The position numbers and the translations under genes are program-made. From Tetrapyrgos nigripes (lineage: Eukaryota; Basidiomycota; Agaricomycetes; Agaricales; Campanellaceae): a stretch of DNA of 64,000 nt. A model generated the notes under the pieces. It was not told the DNA's origin, searched no databases, and saw nothing but the letters and a program-made list of their open reading frames with translations. Below, piece by piece: positions 21,475 through 32,799 of the stretch; within the stretch, counting starts at the first letter, position 1; every line of letters starts with the position of its first letter. Location of the stretch: NCBI GenBank assembly GCA_013368315.1, contig JAACJM010000352.1:1-64000 (forward strand), written 5' to 3'.

Positions 21475-22554
21475 TGAAAGAGTACGAAGTACTGAAACAA
21501 CAAAAGGGTTAGCTGTCCATCTTATATAGCCTTGTATGAAAGGTAATCGATGGCAATGCAATCGATAGCGTTGACTGGGCAGTCGTCTCGAAACCCCTGT
21601 CCTGTCGGAAACCTGATAACAGCACCATCCGGAAGCCGTCATGGTCCAACCATCACCTGTTTTAGTAATTTACAGAATACGACCCAATATGTCTGTAGTT
21701 GTAATGAGTGCACTATAAAAGTATTGACTTGATGTATAGCCATCTTTGTAGAATGAATGCTTTGGTAAAGGTAAATACATAGAAGGTAGAGTTTAGCTGG
21801 ACCACATAAGATAAACGAACTAAGTTTCGACCTCAATTGATGTTGTGGAGACAACTTTCCAGACGTAAAGAATTAGACGGTGGCTGTCCAATGTGGTGAA
21901 CAGAGATAGTCCAACCAATTCAATATACAACCCAGAGTTGACTGTTTCAAAATTCCAGTGCCAGAAGCGACGAGTTAGGAAGCAAATGAACAAGGATAGT
22001 GAAATTGCTCAACCGCCGCAGGCTATCGATGGAACTATCGTCAGATGCCATCTGTCTACTGTCCCAATGTGGTACAGTAAGATACTGGCAACCACAGGGT
22101 CTGAAAAAACGCCTAATGCACCACTAAAAATCCTCTTCATCTGTGTTCGCAATATCTGACTCGCAAGTGCCAACAGTGCTCTTCTTCCTCTCCCAAAAAC
22201 AGAAAGAACATGGAAGAGTATGGAATTGAAGTCTCCTACCTGATATGCACCTCGCCATATAGCCCATAAAGTCGAAGCTGCAATAGAGGAAGCTGTCAAG
22301 ATTGGTGATACACCGTACAAATTCGCAGTTAAATACCCAAAAATAGTGCTAATATATGTCTAAGTCACTCTTAAATGGATAATAAGGACTAGAGTAAGTC
22401 CCGAACTGCTAGTCAAAGTACTAGGAATTAGGTGTATAACTTAAGATATGTTAATGGTCAATACTTGTGGATAAGATTAAGACTTGTTCAAAGTATTATA
22501 ACAGATACATACTAAGGGATACAGCGATAGTAGCAGACCCACCTAACTACAAAG
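21475..22554. other. No clearly supported gene upstream of the gypsy element
   Basis: A minus-strand frame at 22,320-22,009 (103 codons) begins MYGVSPILTASSIAASTLWA and could be a remnant of a membrane protein, but I cannot match it to a family. The rest contains only short overlapping frames. Confidence 0.35.
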
Positions 22555-23072
22555 TGTCATGAATCACTCCCTGCCTATTCATTTCCTTTCTATTCTTTTC
22601 CCTTTACTATCTACTTCCCACTCTAACCCCATAAACATCAATCATTTCTCATCATCGTCTATAGTTACCATCTCTCTAGATCTATGACTCACATTCTTAT
22701 CTCCTCCGATTCCTATCTCCATGGACATTCTCACTGTCAATCACTCCGCATGATCCAGTACTTTCATCTATCCATATTTGACTTATTATTCTCTCGCCCT
22801 TGACATTTCCACATGATACTGTCTATTATTACTTACTCTTTCCCATCTGTTCATATTTTACTTATATACCTGTGATCCTTGTAACCTATCCCTTAGTTCG
22901 TTCACTTCGTCTCCACTCTGTACCTGTACTACACAGTGTAGAGCCTAGTCAGCTTACTTTCTCTCTATCTCTTTACCTCTCTTTCTCTCTTGATCAAATC
23001 TACTCTCTTGTAACTGGTTTTTCCTGTACTGTGTGACTTGGGTGGTTATTGAGTGTACCGACAATCTTGACA
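22555..23072 (+). repeat. 5' LTR of the gypsy element
   Basis: Begins TGTCATGAATC and ends ACAATCTTGACA, the TG...CA form of LTRs. It aligns along its whole length with 29,808-30,323. It is pyrimidine-rich with TCTCT tracts towards its end. No obvious tRNA primer binding site follows at 23,073. Confidence 0.95.
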
Positions 23073-23505
23073 CTTGAACGAACTCCCATACACCCACCTC
23101 ACAAATCCCTCATCACACCCTATCCTTCACTCTGTCTACCCCACGCCCCCGAATTTGTATCGAACCTCCTGACACCCCTTGTGACTACGAACGGATCCCA
23201 TTTCCCCTTCCTCGCTACCTCTTGTATTCTGAATACTCAGTCTCTCACAGAAGAAAAATATGAACGGATCCTTGGAGCCTCGATCGACACTTCGTTTGCA
23301 CAAGACGTTGGGTGTGGAAACTTACCTCAGGTGACGTAGTCCTCTCAACGTTCTCATACATAACAGTAAAAGAGGACTTCGATACAGGAGAGGACCTCTA
23401 TTCCTCAGAGAAAACATCGACTACTCTCCATTAGCACCTTCCCCCGAATATGGTCTAGCATCTTCCTTCATCCTGGGACCCAACTACCTTTCTTGAAACC
23501 GGTGT

Positions 23506-25025
23506 ATGACTAGTCGACGAGCCGCATCTGCAGACCTGAACTTCCAGTGTGCCGATCGACCACACGTATTCCACCCTCCATCAATTCGAGACGCTGCTTA
23601 CTTCGTCGAAGACGTCGACGACCCTTGGACTCCGTGCACCGTACAACCGTGCCTAAACAGATATAACACTCAAAAACTTCCCACTGAAAAAATCCCGAAC
23701 GGACTACACGTTATAACCCAACTCCAAGAACTTGCAATTCAAAAGGCACACCCAAAACCTAAACCTGCAACAGAATTGGAACAAGGAACCTCTACACCTA
23801 CTAACCAACCTTCCAGATCTAACCCAGTACCAGAAACCCCTCCCAATAACCCACCACCAGAACCAGACAATCCCACCTCCCCACCTTCTTCGCCCACCAT
23901 TCCATCCGCCAAAGGACCATCTGTAGCCCCTTGTCGTCCTCCTACACCTCCCTCCCCTGATCCATCAGACCCAAACGACTCAGTCATGGCTGACACACCT
24001 CCTATCGGGTCAAATGGTACTTCCGAACGAGGAAGAAAACCAGACGCTTTTAATGGAGAATGTAGCGAGGCAAAACGATGGCTGGCCCTGTTCAATAACT
24101 ATCTATGCATGAATAAAGGAAAGTACCCGACTGAGGAAAGTCAGGTTTCACTATTCCTATCATTCTTCACGGGAGAAAAAGGAGGAGATTGGGCAACGCA
24201 AAGATTGATAGAACGAGACGCAGATGAGGAGAATGAGAACTTGGCGAGTACACCAGGTGAATGGAGATGGATAACCTTGAAGCAGATACGGGATAGATTC
24301 AAAAAGGACTTCAAAGCTCTTGCCTCGGAAGACATGGCGAGAACGAAGATCAAGTTTGCTAGAATGAAGGGGACGGATATTAGCAGCTACAACAGCATCT
24401 TTGATACATACGGAGAAGAATCTGAGTTCAGAGACACGGCATTATTGGAATTCTATCAGGATGGGTTACCACCCAAACTCCGAGAAGCAGTTGGAAGAAC
24501 GTATCTGAAGTGGGATGACTTCGAGGAGTACAAGGAAAGAGCTGTGGAGCTTCATTTAGAGTGGCTGAAGGAACGAGAAAGACAAGGACGCTGGAAAACC
24601 ACTTCAACGTCGAAGAGTAATCCAGGTCCGTCTCAGGGGAGAACGGTAGCAAGCGTCAATGCGCTTATGGGACCAGGTGCTAACTCGTCTTTCAATTTAC
24701 CACCTAAACTGACACCTGATGAAAGGGACCGACTTCGAAAAGCAGGAGCGTGCTTGCGTGTAGAAAAACTGGACATATGAGCAACGAATGTCCGACATTC
24801 CCGAGGACGCCATCTCAGAACGCTCCCCGAACCTTCCCCTCTCGTGCTATTCGAACAGCCGAAACCGCATCTCCACCACCGGTAACAGTAGCTCAGGCAT
24901 CCTCATCCAGAAACACGATCAAGGAAATCTCCGACATGGTTAACAGGGTTAAAGGACTAGAAGGAGAAGAAAAGGAACAAGCAACCGTTTATTTAAAAGA
25001 CATCATGTCTAAACTGGATTTTTGA
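23506..25025 (+). pseudogene. gypsy gag (capsid-like and zinc knuckle), frameshifted
   Basis: A 424-codon frame starts at ATG 23,506. Residues of about 80-160 are Pro/Ser/Thr-rich. A retrotransposon Gag domain follows, with KPDAFNGECSEAKRWLALFN and the helical FLSFFTGEKGGDWATQRL block. Near 24,755 one base appears to be missing inside a CCHC zinc knuckle: the first Cys lies in this frame, and the ACRKTGHMSNEC part lies in the next frame, which runs to 25,025. Gag would package the element RNA. An upstream frame at about 23,130-23,339 may be an additional N-terminal exon or relic. Confidence 0.85.
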
Positions 25026-25189
25026 ATCACTCCTCTGCTATGTCGTCAGTAGGAGTAGAACAGTACACCGGACAGTTAAAGAACAATCGATATAGTGTGT
25101 TATACCCCTCTAGTGAGCGAGTCTTTCCTTCAGAAATAAGAATGTCAGCAATCACTCTGTAACAGACAGATACCATCAATCACACTCAA

Positions 25190-25545
25190 AACTGAACTAA
25201 TTGGCAAAATTACTGGCAGAAAAATCGATGCAAACGCTCTAATAGACAGCGGTGCAGAAGGCATAATCATTAACAGACAATTCGCACAAAGAAATCAACT
25301 TACCCTCCTTCCTGTCAAGAACCCGTTCCCAGTTCGAAATGTCGATGGCTCTGAAAACACCATGGGATGGGTACGAGAATACACTATCCAAAATCTTTGT
25401 ATCTATTCCTGAGACAGAGAGGTGTATCATGAAGAACAGGCTGAATTCTATGTAACGGACATCGGGGATCACGATATAATCCTCGGTACCAACTGGTTGG
25501 AAGAACATAATCCAGATATAGACTGGTTGAACGCACGGGTAGACA
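25190..25545 (+). pseudogene. gypsy aspartic protease region
   Basis: The translation contains ANALIDSGAEGIIINRQFA, the D-S-G-A active site of retropepsins, followed about 80 residues later by DIILGTNWLEEHNPDIDW. That block is the conserved flap and C-terminal region seen before reverse transcriptase in fungal gypsy elements. A TGA near 25,411 interrupts the frame between the two blocks. Confidence 0.8.
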
Positions 25546-25899
25546 TGACTAGATGCCCAGAAACATGCATCACGGCAAAACCTCCCATTCTCCACTTGAA
25601 AACTAAATCCTTGAAACCCACAGTCGTCGATCCAAGAACCCACCACAAGGATTACCAAGTCAGATGGTTAGAACCAGTTGGACGATTCAAACCAATTGCC
25701 CAACCGAAAATTGCAGGGCGATGGCATCGAATTCCTATTCGATCCTTCCACCGAAATTCAGAAGAAACAGGCAATCTTTACCGAAGATGATTACGGGAGA
25801 GATATAATCCCAGAACGATGGGAACAAGACATAATGGAAGAATTGTTGGAAAAGAGGAAAGAGTGGATGAAGAGGTGTTAGGGACACTGAACCTGAACA

Positions 25900-26900
25900 T
25901 ACGCGCGGGTTTCACAAAAGCACAAGAACTCGCAGAGGCAGCCCAGAACGTTCAGGTCGATGTACCTCTTAAAGATAAGATTCCTTCACAATATCATCAG
26001 TTCCTACGAGTCTTTGACAAACAAACCTCAGAACGATTACCGAAACATGGCGAGTGGGATCACGCTATCGAGTTAAAACCAGACTTTGAACCACGTCCTT
26101 GCAAAACATACCCGTTGTCCCCAAATGAACAAAAGGAGCTCAATGAATTCATCAAGGAGAACTTAGAGAAAGGATATATAAGACTGTCGAAGTCTCCTAT
26201 GGCAAGTCCCTTCTTCTTTGTAAAAAAGAAAAGACGGAAAACTACGACCAGTACAGGACTATCGTGCCCTAAACAAAGGGACCGTCAAAAACGAATACCC
26301 CTGCCGCTTATATCGGAACTCGTAGACAAACTCAAAGGGGCACGAATATTTTCCAAAATCGACCTTAGATGGGGATATAACAACGTACGCATCAAGAAGG
26401 GAGATGAATGGAAAGCAGCGTTTAAAACCAACCACGGCCTCTTCGAACCAACGGTGATGTTTTTGGTCTTATGAACTCTCCAGCTACATTCCAAGTGATG
26501 ATGAACACTTTATTCAAGGACCTGATCGACTCTGGAAAAGTCGTAATCTATATGGACGATATTCTCATATTCACAGAATCACTAGAAGAACATCGATACA
26601 TGGTGAAACAAGTATTGGCACGACTCCATGATAACGACTTATACGCTAAACCGGAAAAATGCACTTTCGAAACCGATTCTGTGGAATTCCTCGGCCTCAT
26701 CATGTCACATAACACATTGGCGATGGACCCAGTCAAAGTCGAGGGCGTAACTAATGCCAGTCCCACGAAATGTCAAAGACGTACAATCATTCCTCGGCTT
26801 CGGAAACTTTTACCGTCACTTCATACGCGACTTCTCAAAAATCGCACGACCACTGTTCGATCTCACGAAAAAGGAACACCCATGGGAATGGTCTGAGGAG
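25900..26900 (+). pseudogene. gypsy reverse transcriptase region
   Basis: Starts with the LPKHGEWDHAIELKPD block and the PLSPNEQKELNEFIKENL block, followed by [13 protein letters not shown]. The palm follows with ARIFSKIDLRWGYNNVRIK and, after a frame change at about 26,460, MNSPATFQVMMNTLF and VVIYMDDILIFTESLEEH (the Y-M-D-D active site near 26,551). Frameshifts near 26,230 and 26,460 break the frame. Function would be cDNA synthesis. Confidence 0.9.
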
Positions 26901-27360
26901 GCTCAAACGGCCTTCCAAGCACTCAAAGATACGTTTACGACTTCACCAGTCCTGCTCATGCCTGATCACTCTAAACCATACCGAGTAGAAGTTGACGCGT
27001 CAGATTACGCCACAGGAGGTATCCTACAACAACAAGGACCGGATGGTAAATGGCATCCGTAGCCTACTTGTCAAAAGCCTTTATCCGAAACTGAACAGAA
27101 TTACGACATTCACGACAAAGAACTTCTAGCGGTCATACGCGGACTTGAAGCCTGGCGACACTACCTGGAAGGGGGCCACACACCATCGAAATCTTGACCG
27201 ATCACGACAACCTCAGATACTTCACCACAGCTCAAAAACTCAGCCGACGACAAGCAAGAATGGCCTTGTTTCTAACCAGATTCGACTTTACACTCACCCA
27301 TAAACCTGGGAATCTGAACCGGAGTGACCCACTTTCTCGGAGATCAGATCATAAAGAGGG
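26754..27360 (+). pseudogene. gypsy RNase H region
   Basis: The connection segment (VQSFLGFGNFYRHFIRDFSK) leads into RVEVDASDYATGGILQQQGP, with the first catalytic Asp. A TAG at about 27,061 and a frameshift interrupt it before the [13 protein letters not shown] and [17 protein letters not shown] blocks (27,195-27,300). The order is typical of the RNase H of gypsy pol. Confidence 0.85.
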
Positions 27361-27573
27361 GGTCGAAAATGACAACAAGGACAGGGTCTTGCTTGACCCT
27401 AGATTCTTCAGAATTCAAGCAACACGGCCAGGAATGGTAACCGCAATAGGAGATGCGGAACTGAAAAGGCGAATTAAGGAGTGTCCAAAGAAGGATGCTG
27501 AAGTCGTGAGTGTGTTACAAACCATCTTTAACAACGGACCACGCGCTTTGGCAAAAAATCTACAGGAATCGTC

Positions 27574-28245
27574 TTGTTCAGAGGAAAGATCTACATACCA
27601 AACGATCAACAACTCAGACGGGACATCGTTAAAATGCATCACGATAGCCTTACTGCAGGACACCCGGGACGGTTCAAAACATACGAACTCGTCAGTAGAG
27701 AGTTCTGGTGGCCCGGTATGTCAATATTCGTTCGTAACTATGTTGAAGGATGTGCTACCTGTCAGTTAACCAAGGCGAACAACCACCCGGCGCATGTATC
27801 ATTAATCCCGAACGAAATACTGGAACGACCCTTTGGTACCATTACAACCGACTTCATCACGGATCTGCCAGAATGTGATGGCTTCAATGCAATTCACATC
27901 ACAGTTGACCGTTCAACAAAAACAGTTGTCATTTCCCCATGCAGAAAAGATATCGATAGCAATGGAACAATTGACCTATTGTTCGACAACACTTGGCAGC
28001 GGTATGGCTTGTGGGATAAAATGATATCTGACTGCGGACCTCAATTCGCAAGCCAAGTGATGAAAGGCATTTACGCTAAGTTAGGTATCACTTCGGCACT
28101 CAGTACAGCTTATCATCCGCAGACAGATGGCGAGACAGAAAGGTTCAATCAAGAACTCGAACAATACCTCCGAACCTTCTGTAACTATCGTCAGGACGAT
28201 TGGGTTAAATACCTACTGTACGCCGAATTCTGTCACAACACCTGA
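27574..28245 (+). pseudogene. gypsy integrase catalytic region
   Basis: A long frame has the HHCC zinc region ([12 protein letters not shown] ... CATC) and the catalytic D (TTDFITDLPECDG), D (ISDCGPQFAS) and E (HPQTDGETERFNQELE) in the usual order. It ends at a TGA at 28,243-28,245, just before the expected continuation, which is open in the same frame beyond the stop. This is the best preserved part of pol. Confidence 0.9.
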
Positions 28246-28362
28246 ATACACTCAGCAACCGGGAAATCACCATTCGAACTACTCCATGGATATCTACCCC
28301 GACTTTTTCCTTCCATCAACCCGACTTCACACGTACCAAAAGTCGAAGAACGACTCCAGAAC

Positions 28363-29001
28363 TTGGATACTCTTCGAGAAAAACTAAAAGCAAGTCTGAC
28401 GACAGCGGCTGAGCTGATGAAAGAACAGAACAAGAACTACATGAACGAAGGGATGAAGTTTAAAGTTGGGGACAAAATATTGCTAGACAGAAAAAATCTG
28501 AAGACGACGAGGCCGAAAGCTAAGTTGGCAAATCGTCGTCACGGGCCATTTGAAATCACTGACGTCATTAGTGAAGTCAATTACCGACTCAAATTACCGA
28601 ATGGCTGGCGCATTCATCCAGTATTCCACGCTTCACTCCTGTCGCCGTACAAAGAAACCGAGGCCCATGGAGTAAACTACCTGGGAGAACCGGCTGAGTT
28701 ACTTCTGGAAGACAACGAATACGATGTGGAAGCAATTCTAGACTCAAAACCAACCAGAAATCGCCGAGGAGTACAATACCTTGTCAAATGGTTGGACTAT
28801 GCTGATTCAGAGAATTCATGGGAGCCGGCGTCAGGACTGACGAAGGTGAAAGAGATGATCGAAACCTTCCATCAACAGCATCCAGATGCATATCGACCCA
28901 AAAACCTGATACGCCCTGGAACAACGGTGCGTTCACTAGGAATCACCATGGAAGACATATGGCGAAGTACCCGTGTGCTTCAAGCGAAAGCACAACTCTG
29001 A
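28363..29001 (+). CDS. gypsy integrase C-terminus with GPY/F motif and chromodomain
   Basis: The frame contains a GPFEITDVISEVNYRLKLP block and IHPVFHASLLSPY, the GPY/F region of the integrase C-terminal domain. The chromodomain is YDVEAILDSKPTRNRRGVQY followed by LVKWLDYADSENSWEP. Chromodomains of this type direct integration to particular chromatin. It reads to a stop at 29,001 without interruption but is cut off from the upstream integrase by the 28,243 stop. Confidence 0.85.
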   Translation: MDTLREKLKASLTTAAELMKEQNKNYMNEGMKFKVGDKILLDRKNLKTTRPKAKLANRRHGPFEITDVISEVNYRLKLPNGWRIHPVFHASLLSPYKETEAHGVNYLGEPAELLLEDNEYDVEAILDSKPTRNRRGVQYLVKWLDYADSENSWEPASGLTKVKEMIETFHQQHPDAYRPKNLIRPGTTVRSLGITMEDIWRSTRVLQAKAQL

Positions 29002-29280
29002 GGAGAAACACTGTTACAGACCGTTGGTATCCTATGCCCTCCTTCGCATCCCACTCGGCAATCAAACTCAGACTTCTGTCATCACTCATCAATCGCATTC
29101 CCTCGTTAACGGCGTCTACTGTCAAACCCATCTTCGGGGATAACTTAACCGTCCATTCAACATTCCCTTTATACAGACAAACAAGTATAAAAGACCCCTC
29201 TCCACAACGAAGAAGGACAGAACTCAACCACATCCTACCAGTTGCACCTTGCTCCCTCACACTACACCTTCACCATAACA

Positions 29281-29796
29281 ATGTCAACCACTTCCTCCAT
29301 CGACACCATTGTGAACGACACACTCCCAACCAACAGGGGGCGCTGCACCTATGGAACCCGCTCTGGACGTCGATGCCGACTTTCAAAACAGCACGCAGGA
29401 CCTCATAATGGGTGTCAACACTGCACATGGGGAGGAGAGGATGGACCAGGACGATGTAGATTAGGCAGAGGACATAAAGCCCGTTGTGTGGTGCAATGGA
29501 CGTCGCTACGTGCAGAACATAGAGGAAATCTCGGATGGGGAGACGCCAGTATATGGGGGGCAAACAACATTGTACAGTGGGACACGAACGACAATGGAGG
29601 AGGATGGGGAACGGCGACCAACACAACAGAGTGGGGAAACTTCGACTGGAACGACCCTAGATGGGAGATTGGGAACTACACCATGGATTGGGACAAATAT
29701 CGGCCGAGCCAGGGGGATGTGGACAGACGACTCCGCAAGCAATGGGCGGAGCATTGGAAGACTAGCTTGTTGAGCTCCGGTGAAAGCTCGTCCTAA
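29281..29796 (+). CDS. Extra gypsy 3' ORF, Cys/His- and Trp-rich, 171 residues
   Basis: An uninterrupted frame starts at ATG 29,281, after pol, and stops at 29,794-29,796, just before the polypurine tract and 3' LTR. The N-terminal third has two related blocks of the form C-R-L-x(3)-H (CRLSKQHAGPHNGCQHC and GPGRCRLGRGHKARC), which could bind zinc. The rest is rich in Trp, Asn and Gly (for example DWNDPRWEIGNYTMDWDKY). No signal peptide or membrane segment is visible, so it is not envelope-like. I do not recognise a family. It is intact while gag-pol is broken. Confidence 0.6.
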   Translation: MSTTSSIDTIVNDTLPTNRGRCTYGTRSGRRCRLSKQHAGPHNGCQHCTWGGEDGPGRCRLGRGHKARCVVQWTSLRAEHRGNLGWGDASIWGANNIVQWDTNDNGGGWGTATNTTEWGNFDWNDPRWEIGNYTMDWDKYRPSQGDVDRRLRKQWAEHWKTSLLSSGESSS

Positions 29797-29807
29797 AGAG
29801 GGGGTAA
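29796..29807 (+). promoter_or_regulatory. Polypurine tract of the gypsy element
   Basis: AAGAGGGGGTAA lies directly before the 3' LTR, the position where plus-strand synthesis is primed. Confidence 0.75.
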
Positions 29808-30323
29808 TGTCACGAATCGCTCCCCGCCTATTCATTTCCTTTCTATTCTTTTCCCTTTACTATTTACTTCTCGCTCTAACCCCATAAACATCAACCATTT
29901 CTCATCATCGTCTACAGTTACCATCTCTTTAGATCTATGACTCACACTCTTATCTTTTCCGATTCCTATCTCCATGGACATTCTCACTGTCAATCACTCC
30001 GCATGATCCAGTACTTTCATCTATCCATATTTGACTTATTATTCTCTCGCCCTTGACATGTCCACATGATGCCGTCTATTATTACTCGCTTTTTCCCATC
30101 TGTTCATATTTTACTTATATACTTGTGATTCCTGTAACCTATCCCTTAGTTCATTCACTTCGACCCCGCTCTGTACTTTTACTACGCAGTGTAGAGCCTA
30201 GTCAGCTTACTTTCTCTCTATCTTTCTATCTCTCTATCTCTCTTGATCAATCTATTCTCTTGTAACCGGCTTTCTCGTATTGTGTGACTTGGGTGGTTAT
30301 CGAGTGTAACGACAACCTTGACA
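29808..30323 (+). repeat. 3' LTR of the gypsy element
   Basis: Begins TGTCACGAATC and ends ACAACCTTGACA. Direct copy of 22,555-23,072. Confidence 0.95.
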
Positions 30324-32145
30324 AAATCGAGGATTTGTATGTCTTGCCATTGCTACTTTTGCTCCACTTTTGAGTTTTACTGATAGTCAGACTCCTCTCT
30401 TACAGTGATGATGAACAACAAGACAAGCTGTACAACATGTTTATAGCCATGTTGAACTACGATAGCGATTTCGAAGCGCTGCTCAAGCTCCTCGTTGAGC
30501 ACAACGACACTGAGGCCTTTAATGGTCTCCTAGATGAGGTAAGGCTTTCTTTCCCTGGATATATGCGCATACATTTGCTTATGATCTGATAATTAGTTGA
30601 TAAACGGACCAATGCCCATCGAGATGACCTCAGCACCCTCAAGTCTCGAATTTCCAACATTATCAACCCCAATCCGAACTCCACCTCTCTCAATCCTCCT
30701 ATTAATGAGACCAGCTGTAGCAAGTCAGACCAAGGTGTAAACCACCCATTCATTGCTGCCCTTTGGTGTTCTCGCAAGCACCATGCCCGCATGCTCAAGG
30801 AACTTGAAGCAGAAGGTGTTTCCCTTCTGGTCAATGGAGCTGTTTCTGAAGATGAGGAGGATGACGATGAGGGCAACGAAATAGTAGAGGAGGATGAAGA
30901 GGAGGACGAAGAGGTGGAAGAGGGTGGAGATGGACAAGGTGAAGAGGAAGTAGAGGAGGGCAAAAAGCCGAAGAGGATCCCAAAAGAGTATTTTGCTGTT
31001 AACTTTCTTTTTCTTTTTTCTTTTACTCACCTCAAGCTCCTCTAGCACCACCATCGTCAGCCATATCCAACAAGACGGGGTTCAGCTCACTGCAGACAGC
31101 CTCGACACTTTCCTATACGACCTCCGCCTTTTCAAACCTGGAAATACACTCAAGGCAAAACTCTTGGGATTCCTGTGTGGACCCTCTCTCGTCAGGGTAT
31201 GTATTCTTTTTTTCTTTTCTTTACAAATGCTGATTACTCAGTTTGTGTAGACCTATAACGCCATCTTCAAGGGTCCAACATCCATGCTGGAGGACCAGGG
31301 CCAGAAAACACGGAAATCCAACGCTGAACTACATGGTCTCACCAGTGTCACTCCTCAAACCATTGCCTACGCTGTCGTCCTTGTGAGTTCTTACATTGTC
31401 CTTGATGCATTCACTTTTATCTCATATTACCATCTTCAAGGCTCACTTCACGATGTCAACCGTGGAGTCATTCAAATCCCTAGATGAACTCTATTACCTT
31501 GTTATCACTCTTCTCAGCAACACCAACTCTACCTTTGTGCAAAAGACCTTAAAATGGTGGAACAAGTATGTCTAACTTTTCCATTCATCTTTGTTAATGT
31601 TACTCACTTCTTGCTCCAGGCAAATCTTCCCCAAGAAGAAGCTCAAGAACAAATGCGTCGTCAATGAGAAGGTCGTTCCTGGTGCCTCGTAGTTCAGCAA
31701 ACTCATCACTGCTGACAGTGCCCGAGCTCAGAAACATGCCGAGGAGGTTGCATGCCAAGCAGCGGAGGCAAAGGCAAAGGAAGAGGCATTGAAGCAGCTG
31801 CAGTCACAACAGGTGGCAAGGGCTCAGGCTCAGGGTGAGGGTATGGGTGGAGGTGAAGGCAAAGGTGAAGGTGGAGGTGGAGGAGAGGATAATGGGAATG
31901 GTGATGGTAACAGGGATGGATTTGGGAGTGAAGGTGATGGTGAAGGTGAAGGTGCTGGTGCTGATGGTCCTGACGTTGATGCTGCCCTCGCTGCCATACG
32001 ACGTGTTGAGAACCTGGAACCTGAGTTGGGCCTAGATGCTCGTCATACTGGTGGTCGAGGTGGAGGGACATCTGGTGGTCGAGGAGGTGCTGCTTTCTGT
32101 CCTCCTGCTCCCAAGCCTACTGGTCTCCATATTCATCCTCGCTAA
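30324..32145 (+). pseudogene. DUF6698-type protein gene, 5' truncated, with one in-frame stop
   Basis: Exons with clear GT-AG borders run from the LTR edge. A 13-base exon remnant precedes an intron at 30,337-30,405. The exon at 30,406-30,538 has DDEQQDKLYNMFIAML. The exon from 30,597 has SKSDQGVNHPFIAALWCSRK and a long Glu/Asp tract. Later exons have LKAKLLGFLCGPSLVR, TYNAIFKGPTSMLEDQGQ, ELHGLTSVTPQTIAYAVV and FVQKTLKWWNKQIFPKK. This order matches the DUF6698 domain of Agaricomycetes (function unknown). A TAG at 31,690-31,692 stops the last exon. Beyond it the same frame stays open through a Gln/Ala helix and a Gly-rich tail to TAA at 32,143. The retrotransposon has removed the start. Confidence 0.7.
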
Positions 32146-32146
32146 T

Positions 32147-32670
32147 GTTAGTCTTCTCTTTTTTCGTCTTCTATTCCCATTGTTCATGTTTTCTTTTAAT
32201 ATCTTCAGTGGTATTTGTGTTCTTCATACTGTAAGTGTTTTGTTTTTATTCTTTGTGCATTCATGCATTGACATCTTTCTGGTATCTATAGTGGTCTTCC
32301 CAGTCTTCAGTCTGTAAGTTGCCTTGTTTTATTTCTCTTTTTCTCTTTACTAATGTTCTTATTTGTTATTTGTAGTCACCTTTGCATGCTTTGTTGGTAA
32401 GTCTCTTTAGCTTTTCACCTTTGCTGACCTCACTAATCTTTTCCTGTGGTAGCTCTAGGGATTGTGTCTTCTTGCTCAGTGAGTGAGACCATTCTTTTTT
32501 CTTGCTGACTTTATTAACAAGACCATTTGATTTGCCAGATGTTTTCACATACTTTTATCAGTGAGTCTACTTGTTGATTTTCCCTCTTGAACTTTACTGA
32601 CTTCTTCCTCAGCATTCTTTCTTGGTCATGTTCTGCTATTGTACTTTGCTGTCTCGCTTGGAATGGTATG
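32147..32670 (+). other. Ladder of six intron-like units separated by 21-26-nt micro-exons
   Basis: Immediately after the DUF6698 stop codon lie six segments with consensus borders: 32,147-32,208; 32,231-32,291; 32,314-32,375; 32,397-32,452; 32,479-32,538; and 32,561-32,612. Their donors are GTTAGT, GTAAGT, GTAAGT, GTAAGT, GTGAGT and GTGAGT, and all end in AG after a pyrimidine-rich tract. The pieces between them are 22, 22, 21, 26 and 22 nt. A further GTATGT donor follows at about 32,666. The regular spacing (73-86 bp) is striking. They lie in what should be the 3' untranslated region. Function unknown. Confidence 0.6.
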
Positions 32671-32799
32671 TTCCTGTAATATGTTGTATGTTTGTACTTG
32701 ACTGGAAGTATAATGGATTGGAGTAGATTATTGTATGTATTCTATAGTGAATCGACGTTATTTTTGATGTATATTGTGTGATCAATGAATACCTAGCCA

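Larger units (their letters stand above)
22555..30323 (+). mobile_element. Ty3/gypsy LTR retrotransposon (chromovirus type), inactivated
   Basis: Two direct LTRs of about 517 bp enclose gag, protease, reverse transcriptase, RNase H, integrase with a chromodomain, and an extra 3' frame. The order PR-RT-RH-IN is that of Ty3/gypsy (Metaviridae-type) elements, and the chromodomain places it among chromoviruses. Frameshifts and stops interrupt gag-pol at several points. By eye the LTRs differ at roughly 35-40 positions, mostly C/T or A/G transitions. The 5-bp flanks (CAAAG and AAATC) do not match, so the original target duplication is lost. Confidence 0.95.

Noticed and set aside
23739..24095. 118-codon minus-strand Gly/Val-rich frame opposite gag
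   Set aside because: It is the antisense shadow of the Pro/Ser-rich gag linker; the low-complexity composition explains the open frame.
29242..29280. Earlier start for the extra gypsy frame
   Set aside because: The frame is open upstream to 29,242, but the first codon there is not ATG; the ATG at 29,281 is the simplest start.
30457..30963. 168-codon minus-strand Ser-rich frame
   Set aside because: Antisense of the Glu/Asp tract and upstream exons of the DUF6698 gene.
31706..32071. 121-codon minus-strand His/Leu-rich frame
   Set aside because: Antisense of the Gly/Gln-rich tail of the DUF6698 gene; composition artefact.
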